Part shown: positions 1 to 9,316 of the stretch, in pieces | Position numbering within the stretch: the first letter of the stretch is position 1 | Layout of the letters: each line of letters begins with the position of its first letter | Assembly (NCBI GenBank): GCA_034926605.1 | Contig: JAYFQV010000001.1 | Span: 62,001-126,000 of the forward strand | Direction of reading: 5' to 3' | Origin: CALXXL01 sp034926605 | GTDB lineage: Bacteria; Verrucomicrobiota; Lentisphaeria; Victivallales; Victivallaceae | DNA length: 64,000 bases | Position numbers and translations under genes: made by a program | Notes under the pieces: generated by a model | What the model was told of the DNA's origin: nothing | What the model saw: only the letters and a program-made list of their open reading frames with translations | The model's database searches: none

Positions 1-514
1 CCGGCTTCACCACTTTGACCTCTTCGGCGCTGCGATTGCTGGGAGCCACGCCGCCCTTGTTGCCGGTAAGCTGTTTATAGTCGGAATCGCTCACCGCCAC
101 ATACTGCGAAGACACATAGCCGAAAAATCCCGGCGGGGGCGCAACTTTCAGCCATTTCGGATTTTTGTCGTCCAGCACCTTGACCTTGGTATCTATCGGC
201 ACCACACCGTAGCTGTGAAACGCGATGCCCGGCCCATAGCGCAACTGCACCGCGGCGATGGTTTTGCCGTCCTTCACATACTCGGCGGCCATGTAGGCCG
301 CTGCCGATTCCGGCAGTTCGATCTTGTACCACGCACCCTCTTCGGCGGCTATTTTAACCTCGGAACCGCGGTCGAGCTTGGCTACCACCCCGGCATTGGC
401 CACCGGCTGGATTCGAACGTTGAGCTTCTGCGGCCTTACGGTGCCGGTAACGCCATCCGCAGCCGCGACGGTCAGCGCGGCGGCGGAGAACAGTGCAAAC
501 ATCATCTTTTTCAT
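1..514 (-). CDS. Secreted SH3-domain protein (partial, C-terminus off the left edge)
   Basis: The visible 171 residues start with a short signal peptide (MKKMMFALFSAALTVAAA) and hold two bacterial SH3-like repeats. The first spans about residues 22-75 (LNVR near 30, AAEYV near 75); the second spans about 80-140 (LRYGPG, then GYVSSQYV). Such repeats usually bind cell wall or proteins in the envelope. The start is fixed by a strong AGGAGG at 520-525, six bases before the ATG at 512-514. The gene is divergent from xerC and the two promoters interlock. The end of the protein is outside the window, so a catalytic domain further on cannot be excluded. Function beyond envelope binding is unknown. 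Confidence 0.8.
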   Translation of the reverse strand, partial: MKKMMFALFSAAALTVAAADGVTGTVRPQKLNVRIQPVANAGVVAKLDRGSEVKIAAEEGAWYKIELPESAAAYMAAEYVKDGKTIAAVQLRYGPGIAFHSYGVVPIDTKVKVLDDKNPKWLKVAPPPGFFGYVSSQYVAVSDSDYKQLTGNKGGVAPSNRSAEEVKVVKP

Positions 515-526
515 ATTTTCCTCCTA

Positions 527-555
527 TTGCAGAATTGCGGTTTCACAATTATATT
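527..555 (+). promoter_or_regulatory. Predicted sigma70-type promoter for xerC
   Basis: TTGCAG (527-532), a 17-base spacer and TATATT (550-555). It gives a leader of about 23 bases before xerC, with GGAGG at 570-574. Seen by eye only. Confidence 0.6.
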
Positions 556-584
556 AACATAAGCGGTTCGGAGGCGCATGTCAA
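556..584 (-). promoter_or_regulatory. Predicted promoter for the SH3-domain gene
   Basis: On the minus strand TTGACA (584-579), a 17-base spacer and TATGTT (561-556). Its -10 abuts the -10 of the xerC promoter and its -35 ends one base before the xerC start codon. Confidence 0.55.
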
Positions 585-1535
585 ATGAAATTTGCCGATT
601 TTATTCGTTACCTGGAGCTGGAGAAGCAGGCAAGTCAGCATACCTCAAGCAGTTATGCACGAGACGTAGCCCAGTTCGCCGAACTGATGAAAATCGACCT
701 TGAAACTTTCGAGGATTGGGATTCGATCGGCCGTACCGGCGCACGCGATTATTTGTATAAGCTGCACGGGCTCGACCTAGCGCCGGCCAGTGTGCGCCGC
801 AAGCTGGCAAGCCTGCGTTCGATGTACCGTTTCTTCCTGAGGGAGGAGGCGGTGGGCTCCAATCCGTTCTCCGCATTGGCTTCGCCGCGCAAGGCGCGCG
901 ATCTGCCCAAAGTGCTGGCGATCGGCGCAATCGACCGGCTGATCGCCGCCATTCCCGCCTACTATGCAAGAATGTCCGACGCCAAACTGATCGCAAATCC
1001 GGCGCTGGCCGGTCTTGCCGCCGCACGGGACCGCGCCTTGACCGAGGTGATCTACTCCGGCGGCCTGCGCATCAGCGAAGCGATCGGCCTGAATTTCTCC
1101 GACATCGATCTGCTCGGGTCCACCGTTTCGGTGCGCGGCAAGGGCAGAAAGGAAAGGCTGTGCGCGCTTGGAAAACCTTCGTTGCGCGCCCTGAAGGAAT
1201 ATCTGAAACTGCGTGGGCGCGGCCGGGAAAAGGAACCGGTGTTTGTGAATTATCAGGGGGAAAGGCTCACCGCCCGCAGCTTCCAGCGCAACCTCAAAAA
1301 CTATCTCGCCACCGCCGGACTGCCGCCTGACTACACTCCGCACAAACTGCGGCACAGCTTCGCCACCCATCTGCTGGACGCCGGAGCCGACCTGCGCAGC
1401 GTACAGGAAATGCTTGGCCATGCCAGTTTGTCCACCACCCAGATATACACCCACGTGAGCGTGAAGCGGCTGAAGGAGGTCTATGACCGCACCCATCCGC
1501 GCGCCCGCCGGAAAAACGTTGAAAAACAGGATTGA
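585..1535 (+). CDS. xerC: Tyrosine recombinase XerC
   Basis: Site-specific recombinase of 316 residues, the usual Xer length, which resolves chromosome dimers at dif with a XerD partner. The N-terminal SAM-like core-binding domain spans about 1-95 and the catalytic domain about 105-305. All catalytic residues are present: R162 (GGLRISEA), K186 (RGKGRKER), H253 and R256 (HKLRHSFATHLL), H279 (LGHASLSTTQ) and nucleophile Y288 (IYTHV). The HPRA ending favours XerC over XerD. GGAGG at 570-574 lies ten bases before the ATG. No integrase-type attachment site or phage gene is nearby, so this is the housekeeping enzyme. Confidence 0.92.
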   Translation: MKFADFIRYLELEKQASQHTSSSYARDVAQFAELMKIDLETFEDWDSIGRTGARDYLYKLHGLDLAPASVRRKLASLRSMYRFFLREEAVGSNPFSALASPRKARDLPKVLAIGAIDRLIAAIPAYYARMSDAKLIANPALAGLAAARDRALTEVIYSGGLRISEAIGLNFSDIDLLGSTVSVRGKGRKERLCALGKPSLRALKEYLKLRGRGREKEPVFVNYQGERLTARSFQRNLKNYLATAGLPPDYTPHKLRHSFATHLLDAGADLRSVQEMLGHASLSTTQIYTHVSVKRLKEVYDRTHPRARRKNVEKQD

Positions 1536-1585
1536 ACCAATGAAGAATAGTTATGACGGGATTCCCTCCCGGAGGATCGATTGAT

Positions 1586-2056
1586 ATGGAAAAAACCAAT
1601 GTTCTGCGCCTGCTGGACGCCGCCGGCATCGGTTTTCGCGCATTCGAATACGAGGTTGCCGACGGCAAGCTGGATGCCTGCAGCGTGGCCGCCAAGATAG
1701 AAGAACCGGTGGAACAGGTGTTCAAGACCCTGGTCACCGAGGCGGCGGGACCGGCTTATTTCGTGTTCGTCATTCCGGCGGCGGCCGAGCTTGACCTCAA
1801 GAAGGCGGCAAAAGCCGCCGGGGTAAAAAGCCTGGCCATGCTGCATCAGAAGCAGCTGCTGCCGCTCACCGGTTATGTGCACGGAGGATGCTCTCCGGTG
1901 GGAATGAAAAAGCAGCTCCCGACGTTCATCGACGAAACCGCAATCCTGTTCGACCACATCTGCGTCTCCGGCGGCAAGGTGGGGCTCAACCTCGCGATAG
2001 AACCGGAGTCGCTGGCGGGGCTGGTCAACGCCGAATTCGCCGATCTCGCAAAATAA
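1586..2056 (+). CDS. ybaK: YbaK/EbsC family Cys-tRNA(Pro) deacylase
   Basis: A 156-residue protein of the YbaK family, which hydrolyses Cys-tRNA(Pro) mischarged by prolyl-tRNA synthetase and so protects translational fidelity in the cytoplasm. The conserved lysine needed for deacylation appears as K47 (VFKTLV), and the family signature GYVHGGCSPVGMKK lies near residue 95. An upstream in-frame start at 1553 exists, but GGAGG at 1571-1575, ten bases before the ATG at 1586, marks the better start. It lies 50 bases behind xerC on the same strand and is probably co-transcribed. It converges with the metallo-beta-lactamase-fold gene, leaving only six bases between stops. Confidence 0.88.
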   Translation: MEKTNVLRLLDAAGIGFRAFEYEVADGKLDACSVAAKIEEPVEQVFKTLVTEAAGPAYFVFVIPAAAELDLKKAAKAAGVKSLAMLHQKQLLPLTGYVHGGCSPVGMKKQLPTFIDETAILFDHICVSGGKVGLNLAIEPESLAGLVNAEFADLAK

Positions 2057-2062
2057 CTCTAC

Positions 2063-2623
2063 TCACTCCATCTCGCGATGCAGCCGGGCGAAATCTTCGA
2101 ACGGCTGCTCGCGAAAATATGGATTGCGCTTTTTTTCAACCCCGATGGAGGAAAACGGTTCACGTCCGTAGTCATGCCCCGGATAGACCAGCGTAACGTC
2201 CGGAAGCGTTCGCAGCAGAGCCAGCGAATCGTACAATGCCCGCGTGTCGCCGTATCCGACATAATCAACGAATAAGGTATCGCCGGTAAACAATGCGTCT
2301 CCGGCAAGAAAACAAAGGCTTTCAGGCGTATGGCCGGGGGTATGCAGCACTCCGACCTTTCTACAGCCGAAAACGAATTCTGACATCCCGCGCAGGTCGC
2401 GGCCGCTGTGCACCGGAACGTTGAACAGCCCTGCCGCATCCCAGTGGTCGCGGTGCAGATGGGTCAACAGCACCGCCTCCACCGTCAGCCCGGCCAGCGC
2501 GGCGAATATTTTTTCCGCGTCGCCGGACGGATCGATCACCACGGCGCGCCCGGCGGCGGCGACCACATAGGAAAAATTGTGGTCGAAGCCGCCGACCGCG
2601 ATCTGGCGAACCGAGAATTTCAT
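2063..2623 (-). CDS. Metallo-beta-lactamase-fold hydrolase (glyoxalase II-like)
   Basis: A 186-residue single-domain enzyme resembling YcbL and glyoxalase II. The di-metal site is visible: H55, H57, D59, H60 in THLHRDHWD, then a histidine in TPGHTPESL, the bridging aspartate in TGDTLF and the last histidine in PGHDYG. Family members hydrolyse thioesters such as S-lactoylglutathione; the substrate here is not known. The ATG at 2623 overlaps the RND pump stop as ATGA, which argues for translational coupling and against the longer upstream start at 2653. It is the last gene of the minus-strand operon. Confidence 0.85.
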   Translation of the reverse strand: MKFSVRQIAVGGFDHNFSYVVAAAGRAVVIDPSGDAEKIFAALAGLTVEAVLLTHLHRDHWDAAGLFNVPVHSGRDLRGMSEFVFGCRKVGVLHTPGHTPESLCFLAGDALFTGDTLFVDYVGYGDTRALYDSLALLRTLPDVTLVYPGHDYGREPFSSIGVEKKRNPYFREQPFEDFARLHREME

Positions 2624-5600
2624 TTCTTTCGCCATTCGATCAGGCGCTGGCACACCACGAAGAACGACGGTATCAGGAAGGTACCCAGCGAGGCCGCCAG
2701 CAGCATGCCGCCCACCACCACCGCGCCCAATGCGCGACGGCTGGACGCGCCGGCGCCGGTGGCGGTGATCAGCGGCAGCGTACCGAGCACGAAACTGAAC
2801 GCCGTCATAAGCACCGCACGGAAACGCAGTTTCGCCGCGAACGCCGCGGCCTCGACTATGCTCTTGCCTTCCTCATGCTGTACCTTGGCGAACTCCACAA
2901 TCAGAATCGCGGTTTTACAGGCGATGCCGAACAGCAGCACAAAACCGACCTGGCTGTAGATGTTGTTGTCGCCGCCCATCAAATAGATGAACAGCAGCGC
3001 ACCGAACAAGGCACACGGCACCGCCAGCAGAACCGCCAGCGGAATGACCCAGCTTTCATATTGCGCCACCAGGAACAGATAGATGAACAGCAGAGCCAGC
3101 GCGAACACCATGCCGATCTGCCCGGCCGCCTCACGCTCCTGATAGGACATGTCGGTCCAATCGTAACGGAACCCTTCGGGCAGGGTCTGGTTCGCCACCG
3201 ACTCTATCGCCTTCATCGCTTCGCCGGAAGATATGCCGGGAGCGGGGGTGGCATAGACGGTGGCGGAACTGTACAGATTGTAACGGTTCAGGTATTGCGG
3301 GCCGAACACCGTACGCGGGATAAGCAGCGTTGAAAGCGGCACCATTTCGTCCTTGGCGTTGCGCACATAGATTTTGGATAGATCGTCCACCTCGCTGCGC
3401 ATGGAGGCGTCGGCCTGTATCTCCACCTTGTACACCTTCCCGAACTTGTTGATATCATTTATGTAGCTGTAGCCCATCAATCCCTGCAGCGCGTTGTTGA
3501 TGCTGGTGAGGTCAACTCCCAACTTCATGGCTTTCTCGCGATCGATATCCAGAAATTTCTGGGCAAGGTTCGATTCGAAGGTGGTGAACACCCGCGTGAG
3601 ATCGGGATGGCGGTTGGCCGCCTGACAGAACACCGCCAGAGCCTTGGACATGCGCTGCGGGTCGGTCCCGCCCGGATCCTCGACGACGAAAGTCAGACCG
3701 CCGGTGGTTCCCAGCCCGGGGATCGCCGGAGTGGCGATGGCGTTCACCAACGCCGACGGAATGTTGTCATATTTTTTCTGTAGAGCGGCGATGATGCCGT
3801 CCTGTGAAAGTTCGGGAGTCTTGCGTTCGCTCCACGGGTCCAGGGTCACGATCACCAGCGCATTGTTGCTGGCGGCGGCACCGGTGAGGATGCTGTAACC
3901 GGTACAGCTGATGGCGCTGGCCACTCCGGGGGTTTCCAGGGTCTGCGCCACCACCTCGTCAACCACTTTCTGAGTGCGCGGCATCGCCGCGTTGTTGGGC
4001 AGCTGGATGTTCACGAAAAACGCGCCCTGATCCTCGCCGGGTATGAAGCCGGTGGGCAGGTCGTTGAACAGCTTCATGCCGAATCCGAGCAGCACCAGAT
4101 AGCACAACAGCAGCAGGAAAGCCATGCGCACCAGCTTGCCTACCGCGGCGGAATAAAAGGCGGTCAATTTATCGAAGCACCAGTCGAACCAGCGGAAGAA
4201 GATGAATTTCTTTCCGCGCTCCGCCGCCGGTTTGAGCAAAATTGCGCTCAGCGCGGGAGAGAGCGTCAACGCATTGATCGACGAGATCGAAACCGCCACC
4301 GAAATGGTGATTCCGAACTGCCGGTACATTTCGCCAGTGATGCCGGAAAGGAAACAGACCGGCACGAACATAGCCAGCAGCACCGCGGTGGTGGCGATCA
4401 CCGGCCCGGTCACCTGTTCCATCGACTTCAGAGCCGCCTCCTTCGGAGTCAGATGCTCCTCCTCCATCAGGCGGCTGACATTTTCGATCACCACGATGGC
4501 ATCGTCCACCACCACGCCTATCGCCAGAATAAGGCCGAACAGCGTGATCAGGTTGATCGAGTATCCCACCGCCAGCAGAACCGCGAAAGTGCCTATCAGC
4601 GACACCGGTATGGCAATGGTGGGCACCAGCGTGGCGCGCCAGTCCTGGAGAAACACATAGGTGATGAGCACCACCAGCAGAACCGCCTCGATCAAAGTGA
4701 CCACAACCTCATGAATAGAGGCCTGAATGAACGCGGTGGTATCATACTGGAAGCCATATGTCACGTCATCCGGAAAATGCTTCGACAGTTCGGCCAGCTT
4801 GGCCTTGCACTTATCGGCAATCTGGAGGCCGTTGGCGTCGTTGAGCTGATAGACCGCCAAAAGCGTGGCCGGATTGCCGTTGAGTTGACCGGCGGTTGAA
4901 TAGTCCGCCGCTCCGAGTTCCACCCGCGCCACGTCGCCGAGGAACAGCTGGCCGCCGTCGGAGTCGGTGCGCAACACGATGCGCTTGAACTCCTCGGGGG
5001 TGGTGAGCCGCCCCTGTGTCTGCAGCGTATAGCGATACAACTGGTCGTCTCCGGTGGGGGCGTTGCCGACCGCACCGGCGGAAACCTGGACGTTCTGCGC
5101 CTTGATGGCCGCGGTGACATCCTCAACCGTGAGGTTGAGCTGGGCCAGCTTGTCGGTATCGAGCCAGATGCGCATGCCGTAGGTGAGGTCTCCCAGCAGC
5201 TGAACGTCGCCCACACCGGGAATCCGCAGAAGTTCGTCCTTGATATTGATCAGCGCGTAGTTGGTTAGAAACAGCGCGTCCCGGGTGCCTTTGGGCGAGG
5301 AAAGCGTAAGCACCAGCAGCATGTTGTTGCTGCGTTCCTTGGTCACCACGCCCTGCCGCTTGACCTCGTCCGGAAGCGAAGCCTCGGCCCAGTTCACCCG
5401 GTTCTGGGTGTTTACGGTGTTCAGGTCGCCGTCGGTGCCGATGCCGAAAGTGACGGTGATGACCGCCGACCCGGCATCGGTGCCGGTACTGCTGATATAG
5501 AGCATCCGCTTGACGCCGTTGAGCTGGGTCTCGATCGGTTCGATCACGGTCTGCTGCACGGTGGCGGCGTCGGCGCCCGGATAGGTGGCGGTAACCGTCA

Positions 5601-5730
5601 CCTGTCCCGGCGTGATATCGGGATATTGCGCCACCGGCAGCACGCCGATCGCAATCGCGCCGGCCAGAGTCAGCACGATCGAGATGACAAACGCGAATCG
5701 CGGACGGAAAATAAAGAATTTGCTGATCAT
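2620..5730 (-). CDS. RND efflux pump, inner-membrane permease (AcrB/MexB type)
   Basis: A 1036-residue pump of the hydrophobe/amphiphile efflux (HAE1) family, full length for the family. It has the duplicated topology: a TM helix near residue 10, a large periplasmic porter/docking domain, a TM bundle from about 340, a second periplasmic half from about 560 and a second bundle from about 870. The proton-relay aspartates appear in GVVVDDAIVVIEN of TM4. It exports drugs, bile acids or detergents using proton flow, as a trimer joined to an adaptor and a TolC-like channel. The adaptor gene is directly upstream with an ATGA overlap. No TolC-type gene is in the window. Confidence 0.95.
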   Translation of the reverse strand: MISKFFIFRPRFAFVISIVLTLAGAIAIGVLPVAQYPDITPGQVTVTATYPGADAATVQQTVIEPIETQLNGVKRMLYISSTGTDAGSAVITVTFGIGTDGDLNTVNTQNRVNWAEASLPDEVKRQGVVTKERSNNMLLVLTLSSPKGTRDALFLTNYALINIKDELLRIPGVGDVQLLGDLTYGMRIWLDTDKLAQLNLTVEDVTAAIKAQNVQVSAGAVGNAPTGDDQLYRYTLQTQGRLTTPEEFKRIVLRTDSDGGQLFLGDVARVELGAADYSTAGQLNGNPATLLAVYQLNDANGLQIADKCKAKLAELSKHFPDDVTYGFQYDTTAFIQASIHEVVVTLIEAVLLVVLITYVFLQDWRATLVPTIAIPVSLIGTFAVLLAVGYSINLITLFGLILAIGVVVDDAIVVIENVSRLMEEEHLTPKEAALKSMEQVTGPVIATTAVLLAMFVPVCFLSGITGEMYRQFGITISVAVSISSINALTLSPALSAILLKPAAERGKKFIFFRWFDWCFDKLTAFYSAAVGKLVRMAFLLLLCYLVLLGFGMKLFNDLPTGFIPGEDQGAFFVNIQLPNNAAMPRTQKVVDEVVAQTLETPGVASAISCTGYSILTGAAASNNALVIVTLDPWSERKTPELSQDGIIAALQKKYDNIPSALVNAIATPAIPGLGTTGGLTFVVEDPGGTDPQRMSKALAVFCQAANRHPDLTRVFTTFESNLAQKFLDIDREKAMKLGVDLTSINNALQGLMGYSYINDINKFGKVYKVEIQADASMRSEVDDLSKIYVRNAKDEMVPLSTLLIPRTVFGPQYLNRYNLYSSATVYATPAPGISSGEAMKAIESVANQTLPEGFRYDWTDMSYQEREAAGQIGMVFALALLFIYLFLVAQYESWVIPLAVLLAVPCALFGALLFIYLMGGDNNIYSQVGFVLLFGIACKTAILIVEFAKVQHEEGKSIVEAAAFAAKLRFRAVLMTAFSFVLGTLPLITATGAGASSRRALGAVVVGGMLLAASLGTFLIPSFFVVCQRLIEWRKK

Positions 5731-6986
5731 TTTGCCTTGTTCTCCGCAGCCGCCGCGGCAGGCTTGTCCTCCTCAGGGGCGATTCCGATCTTGGCCTCGG
5801 TTACGGCTGCGTCTCCGACAACCGACGCCTCCTTGGTTTCGGCCGGCTTTTCACCGGCGATCTTGGAAATTACCGCGCTCTGCTGCGCGGCGCGCTCGGC
5901 CTCGGTCTGAGTATTGACGGCCAAGCCGTTGCGGATGCGCTGAAGGCCTTCCACCACCACCTGATCGCCGATATTGACCCCGGAATAAATCACGGTTTTA
6001 CCGCGTACGGTGTCCCCGGTGGAAACTTCGCGCCGAACGGCTTTGCCAGCTTCGACCAAATACACAAAGAACCCGAGCTGATCCTCCTGCACCGCCTCGG
6101 CCGGAACCAGCACCACCGGGGGAGAATCGGCCGATTCAAGCGACACCCTCACATTCATTCCCGGCACCAGCACGCCTTCCTCATTCGGAAACAGCGCCTG
6201 AATCTCGATGGTTCCGGTGGTGCTGCTGACCCGGTTGTCCCAATACGCGATGTTACCGGTCTGATTATACTCCGAGCCGTCCGAGAAAAACAGCCTGACC
6301 AGCAGCGATGAACCGGATTTGTTGAGGCGGTTGTCATTCAGGCGCAGCAGCATCGCCTCGTTCAGTTTGAATTTGACTCGCGCCGGGGTAATCGAAACGA
6401 TGTTGTCCAGCGGTCCCGATTCCGGGCCGACCATGTCTCCGACGTCGAAAAGCGTCAGCCCCATGCGACCGTCGAACGGCGCCGTGATTTTGGTGTATGA
6501 AAGATTGAGCTGGGCCTGTTCCAGCGAAGCCGCGCAGACCTTGACGTTTGCGGACGCCTCCAATGCCCGGGTATGCGCATTGTCGTAGTCCTTCTTGCTG
6601 GCTGCCTGTTTTTCCCACAATTCCTTCTGCCGCGCCTCTTCCACCTCGGCATTGGCGGCGCTGGCCTTGGCTCTGGCAAGCGCCGCGGTGGCCGAGTCGA
6701 CATCCGCCTTATACTGGTCCGGCTCGATCAGATACAACAGCGTACCCTTCTTGACCACTTCGCCTTCACGGAAGTTCCGCTGTTCGAGAAATCCGTTCAC
6801 GCGAGCGATAAGCGCCACCTCCTGATCCGCCACCACCTGACCGATCACCTGAAGACAGTCCGCCGCGCGGCCGCTTTCGGCCGGAGCCACCACCACCGTC
6901 GGAACCGGGGTTTCCTTGACTTTCTGCTTCTCGCAGCCAACCGCCAGAAACGCCAGCGCAGCCGCCATGCAAAGTCCTGTTTTCAT
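5727..6986 (-). CDS. RND efflux periplasmic adaptor lipoprotein (AcrA type)
   Basis: A 419-residue membrane-fusion protein linking the RND pump to an outer-membrane channel. The lipobox LAVGC puts the lipidated cysteine at residue 18. Next come the lipoyl/barrel-sandwich half near residues 60-90 (VNGFLEQRNFREGEVVKKG), an alpha-hairpin of coiled coil about 105-170, the second lipoyl half (ITAPFDGRMG) and the beta-barrel and membrane-proximal domains. The last 60 residues are an Ala/Glu/Lys-rich tail, longer than usual for the family. It overlaps the pump gene by four bases. The gene begins 28 bases after the nuclease gene, so it probably shares the waaG-led transcript. Confidence 0.93.
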   Translation of the reverse strand: MKTGLCMAAALAFLAVGCEKQKVKETPVPTVVVAPAESGRAADCLQVIGQVVADQEVALIARVNGFLEQRNFREGEVVKKGTLLYLIEPDQYKADVDSATAALARAKASAANAEVEEARQKELWEKQAASKKDYDNAHTRALEASANVKVCAASLEQAQLNLSYTKITAPFDGRMGLTLFDVGDMVGPESGPLDNIVSITPARVKFKLNEAMLLRLNDNRLNKSGSSLLVRLFFSDGSEYNQTGNIAYWDNRVSSTTGTIEIQALFPNEEGVLVPGMNVRVSLESADSPPVVLVPAEAVQEDQLGFFVYLVEAGKAVRREVSTGDTVRGKTVIYSGVNIGDQVVVEGLQRIRNGLAVNTQTEAERAAQQSAVISKIAGEKPAETKEASVVGDAAVTEAKIGIAPEEDKPAAAAAENKAK

Positions 6987-7014
6987 TTCTTTATCCCCCT
7001 ATTTTTTGTTGAAA

Positions 7015-7680
7015 TCAATCTTTTCTGAATTGCCACGGCGGAACCGGCGCGGCCGACTTCCACAGCCCGATCCTCCGACGCTGCGCTTCGCCCTGGGCGC
7101 CGGCCAGCGCCGTCTCGCCGGGAGCGTATTGTTCGTAATACCATGCGTTACCCGACGCCACCATATACAGGTTCACATCCTCGTCGCGGTCGCCATAAAC
7201 CTTGCAAACCAGCCTGCCGTAGCGGTCGCGGGCCGCCACCAGCAACGACACCGGACGGTTTTCCACCTTTGCGCGCAGCGCGGCGGCGGCTTCCCGGCCG
7301 TACTCCTGGGATGTCTCCGGAGCGTCGATTCCCCACATCCGCACCCGGTAGCTGTCCTCCCGCACCCCGACACTCTTGACCTCTATGGTATCCCCGTCGA
7401 TCACTCTGGTGACCGTGCCGAACACCGCCTCGCCAGGATTCGCGATGCCGGCAACCGGCGCGGCCGGTTTCCGGACCAGCATACCGGCCACCCGGCCCGG
7501 CAGAAACCGCGCCGCACGACGCGCAAATGCGTCGGAGCGATCCAGGTTGGTAATCAACCCGCCCAGCAGAAACAACCCCGCCAGAAGCGTGAACTTCCAG
7601 CGGCGCAGCGGCCAGGTATACCATACGGGCCGTTTTTTGGAACGGCCCCCGGAACCTTTTTTAGAGACCCGAGCGGTCAT
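7015..7680 (-). CDS. Membrane-anchored thermonuclease-family protein (SNase fold)
   Basis: A 221-residue protein with a very basic N-terminus, one TM helix at about 30-46, and a staphylococcal nuclease-like domain from about 85 to 200. The active-site residues line up: R114 and D119 in RVRMWGIDAPE, E122, and R156 in DRYGR, with D97 in VIDGDTIEV. The family cleaves DNA and RNA with calcium. The anchor points to a nuclease displayed on the periplasmic face. AGAGGA sits five bases before the start. The gene overlaps the creatininase-like gene by 20 bases. It may serve nutrient nucleic-acid breakdown; this is inference. Confidence 0.88.
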   Translation of the reverse strand: MTARVSKKGSGGRSKKRPVWYTWPLRRWKFTLLAGLFLLGGLITNLDRSDAFARRAARFLPGRVAGMLVRKPAAPVAGIANPGEAVFGTVTRVIDGDTIEVKSVGVREDSYRVRMWGIDAPETSQEYGREAAAALRAKVENRPVSLLVAARDRYGRLVCKVYGDRDEDVNLYMVASGNAWYYEQYAPGETALAGAQGEAQRRRIGLWKSAAPVPPWQFRKD

Positions 7681-8464
7681 AAAATTCCTCTAGCAGCGGC
7701 AGCGAAATATCATCGGCCTTGATCTTGTCAAGCAGCACGACAAACTCGTCAACGATGGCGTCCATGATCTTCTTGCCGTCTTCGGCGGTAACGGAACGGA
7801 AATGACCGTCCACATGAGTCGGATGGCCGGCATACCAGTCTATCGGGGTGGAGACGCCGGAACCCATGAAATGATTGCTGAGCTTTTTCAGAGGAACACA
7901 CTGTTCCTCCGGCATCGCGTCGGCCATTTTGACCAGATCGGGAAACATATAAAGCGCGGTGGCGGTTTCCACCCCGCCGGCATGCTCTCCCCATCCGCCG
8001 GTGCGCGACTCGACCTCTTTGATTACTTCGGCGGTTTTGTCGTCGCCCATGCAGAAATAATAGTAAAGCATGTAGTCATGCCGAAACTCCAGGTGACGGG
8101 CAAGAAAATATTTCCAGAAGGTGTTGCCGCCGTGCGAGGAATAAAGTACTATCTTGGTGAAACCGTTACGGCGTATCTCGGAGCAGACATTATCCAGCAG
8201 CTGGATCATGAGATCAAGGCTGATCGATACGGTACCCGCCTCGTGGGTGGCCTCCGGTATCTGTCCGAAATAGTACTGCGGAAATACCATGACCTCACTT
8301 TTTTCCGCCGCCAGGTTGGCGGTCTGCCAGCCTATGAAAACATCCGATCCCAACGGCATGTGGGAGCCGTGACGCTCCAGTACACCGATCGGAATAACAC
8401 AGACCCGCCCGCACTCCTCGACCCCGCGCGCAAAATCAGGCGCGGTAAGATTTTCCCAATTCAT
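7661..8464 (-). CDS. Creatininase-family amidohydrolase
   Basis: A 267-residue cytoplasmic protein of the creatininase family, which includes creatinine amidohydrolases and the FAPy hydrolase ArfB. Metal ligands match: E30 and H32 in VLERHGSHMPLGSD, D41, the histidine of SSHGGN and the glutamate in GEHAGGVETAT. The real substrate cannot be told from sequence; family members open lactam or formamide bonds. A consensus AAGGAGG stands before the ATG. It lies 12 bases behind truA, and nothing around it concerns creatinine, so a role in small-molecule or cofactor metabolism is more likely. Confidence 0.85.
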   Translation of the reverse strand: MNWENLTAPDFARGVEECGRVCVIPIGVLERHGSHMPLGSDVFIGWQTANLAAEKSEVMVFPQYYFGQIPEATHEAGTVSISLDLMIQLLDNVCSEIRRNGFTKIVLYSSHGGNTFWKYFLARHLEFRHDYMLYYYFCMGDDKTAEVIKEVESRTGGWGEHAGGVETATALYMFPDLVKMADAMPEEQCVPLKKLSNHFMGSGVSTPIDWYAGHPTHVDGHFRSVTAEDGKKIMDAIVDEFVVLLDKIKADDISLPLLEEFYDRSGL

Positions 8465-8476
8465 AGCATTTCCTCC

Positions 8477-9316
8477 TTAATAATAGAATGGCACTTTTTC
8501 CAGTTTGAACGCGGCAAGCTCCTCCGGTGAGAAAAAAGTTTTGACCAGGAACAGCCCGTGCGGCGGCGCGGTGTCCGGCGCGATCACCCGTTGTCTGGCC
8601 TCGATGATGCCGGCAAGCTCGCTTAGTGACACTTTTCCCGCTCCCGCCGCTTCCAGAGCCCCTATCAGGCAGCGCACCATCTTGTAAAGGAACCCGGTGC
8701 CGACAAAAGTAAAGCAGACATAATTGCCGAATTCCTGCTTCTCGGCCCGCAGGATGGTACGCACCGCATCATCTATCTCACGGCGCTCCACCACGAAGCT
8801 CGAAAAATCCATGGTTCCCACGAACAGCTGCGCGGCGGCGGCCATAAGGTCGAAATCCAGGTCGCGGCGGCAGCTCCAGCTGTAGCGGTTGGAGAACGGC
8901 GTCTCCACGCCGCGGTTGAAAACATAGGTATATGCCTTCCCGGCGGCATCGTAACGTGCGTGGAACTCCAGAGGCACCTTCTTCGCACAGCGTATGCGGA
9001 TTGACGGCGGCAGCTGCCGGTTGAGAATTTCCATCAGTTTCCCGCACGGAATATAGGGCCGTTCCGGCACCAGAAACGAAGCGGCAAAACCAAGCGCGTG
9101 CACGCCGGTATCGGTGCGACTGGCTCCGAGCACGTGAATCGGAAGCCCGGCATAAAGCTTCGACAGTGTCTTCTGCATCACTTCCTGAACGGTCAATGCG
9201 TTGGGCTGTATCTGCCAGCCGGCATAACAGCCGCCGTCATAACTGATCTCGAGAAAGTAGCGTTCAAGCGGCTGGTACGTGGTGGATTCGAGCGTGCGTG
9301 GCTTGTTATTTTCCAT
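8477..9316 (-). CDS. truA: tRNA pseudouridine synthase A
   Basis: TruA makes pseudouridine at positions 38-40 of the tRNA anticodon stem. The 279-residue protein has the family motifs ISYDGGCYAGWQ near residue 24 and ASRTDTGVHALG, whose D69 is the catalytic aspartate; FTFVGTGFLYKMVR appears in the C-terminal half. The start overlaps the waaP-like gene by 11 bases, with AAGGA only two bases from the ATG, so initiation may depend on coupling. Its position inside an LPS-core operon is unusual but probably just transcriptional linkage. Confidence 0.95.
   Translation of the reverse strand: MENNKPRTLESTTYQPLERYFLEISYDGGCYAGWQIQPNALTVQEVMQKTLSKLYAGLPIHVLGASRTDTGVHALGFAASFLVPERPYIPCGKLMEILNRQLPPSIRIRCAKKVPLEFHARYDAAGKAYTYVFNRGVETPFSNRYSWSCRRDLDFDLMAAAAQLFVGTMDFSSFVVERREIDDAVRTILRAEKQEFGNYVCFTFVGTGFLYKMVRCLIGALEAAGAGKVSLSELAGIIEARQRVIAPDTAPPHGLFLVKTFFSPEELAAFKLEKVPFYY

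Noticed and set aside
585..1535. XerC as the integrase of a mobile element
   Set aside because: Length, HPRA ending and the absence of attachment sites, excisionase or cargo genes fit the housekeeping recombinase.
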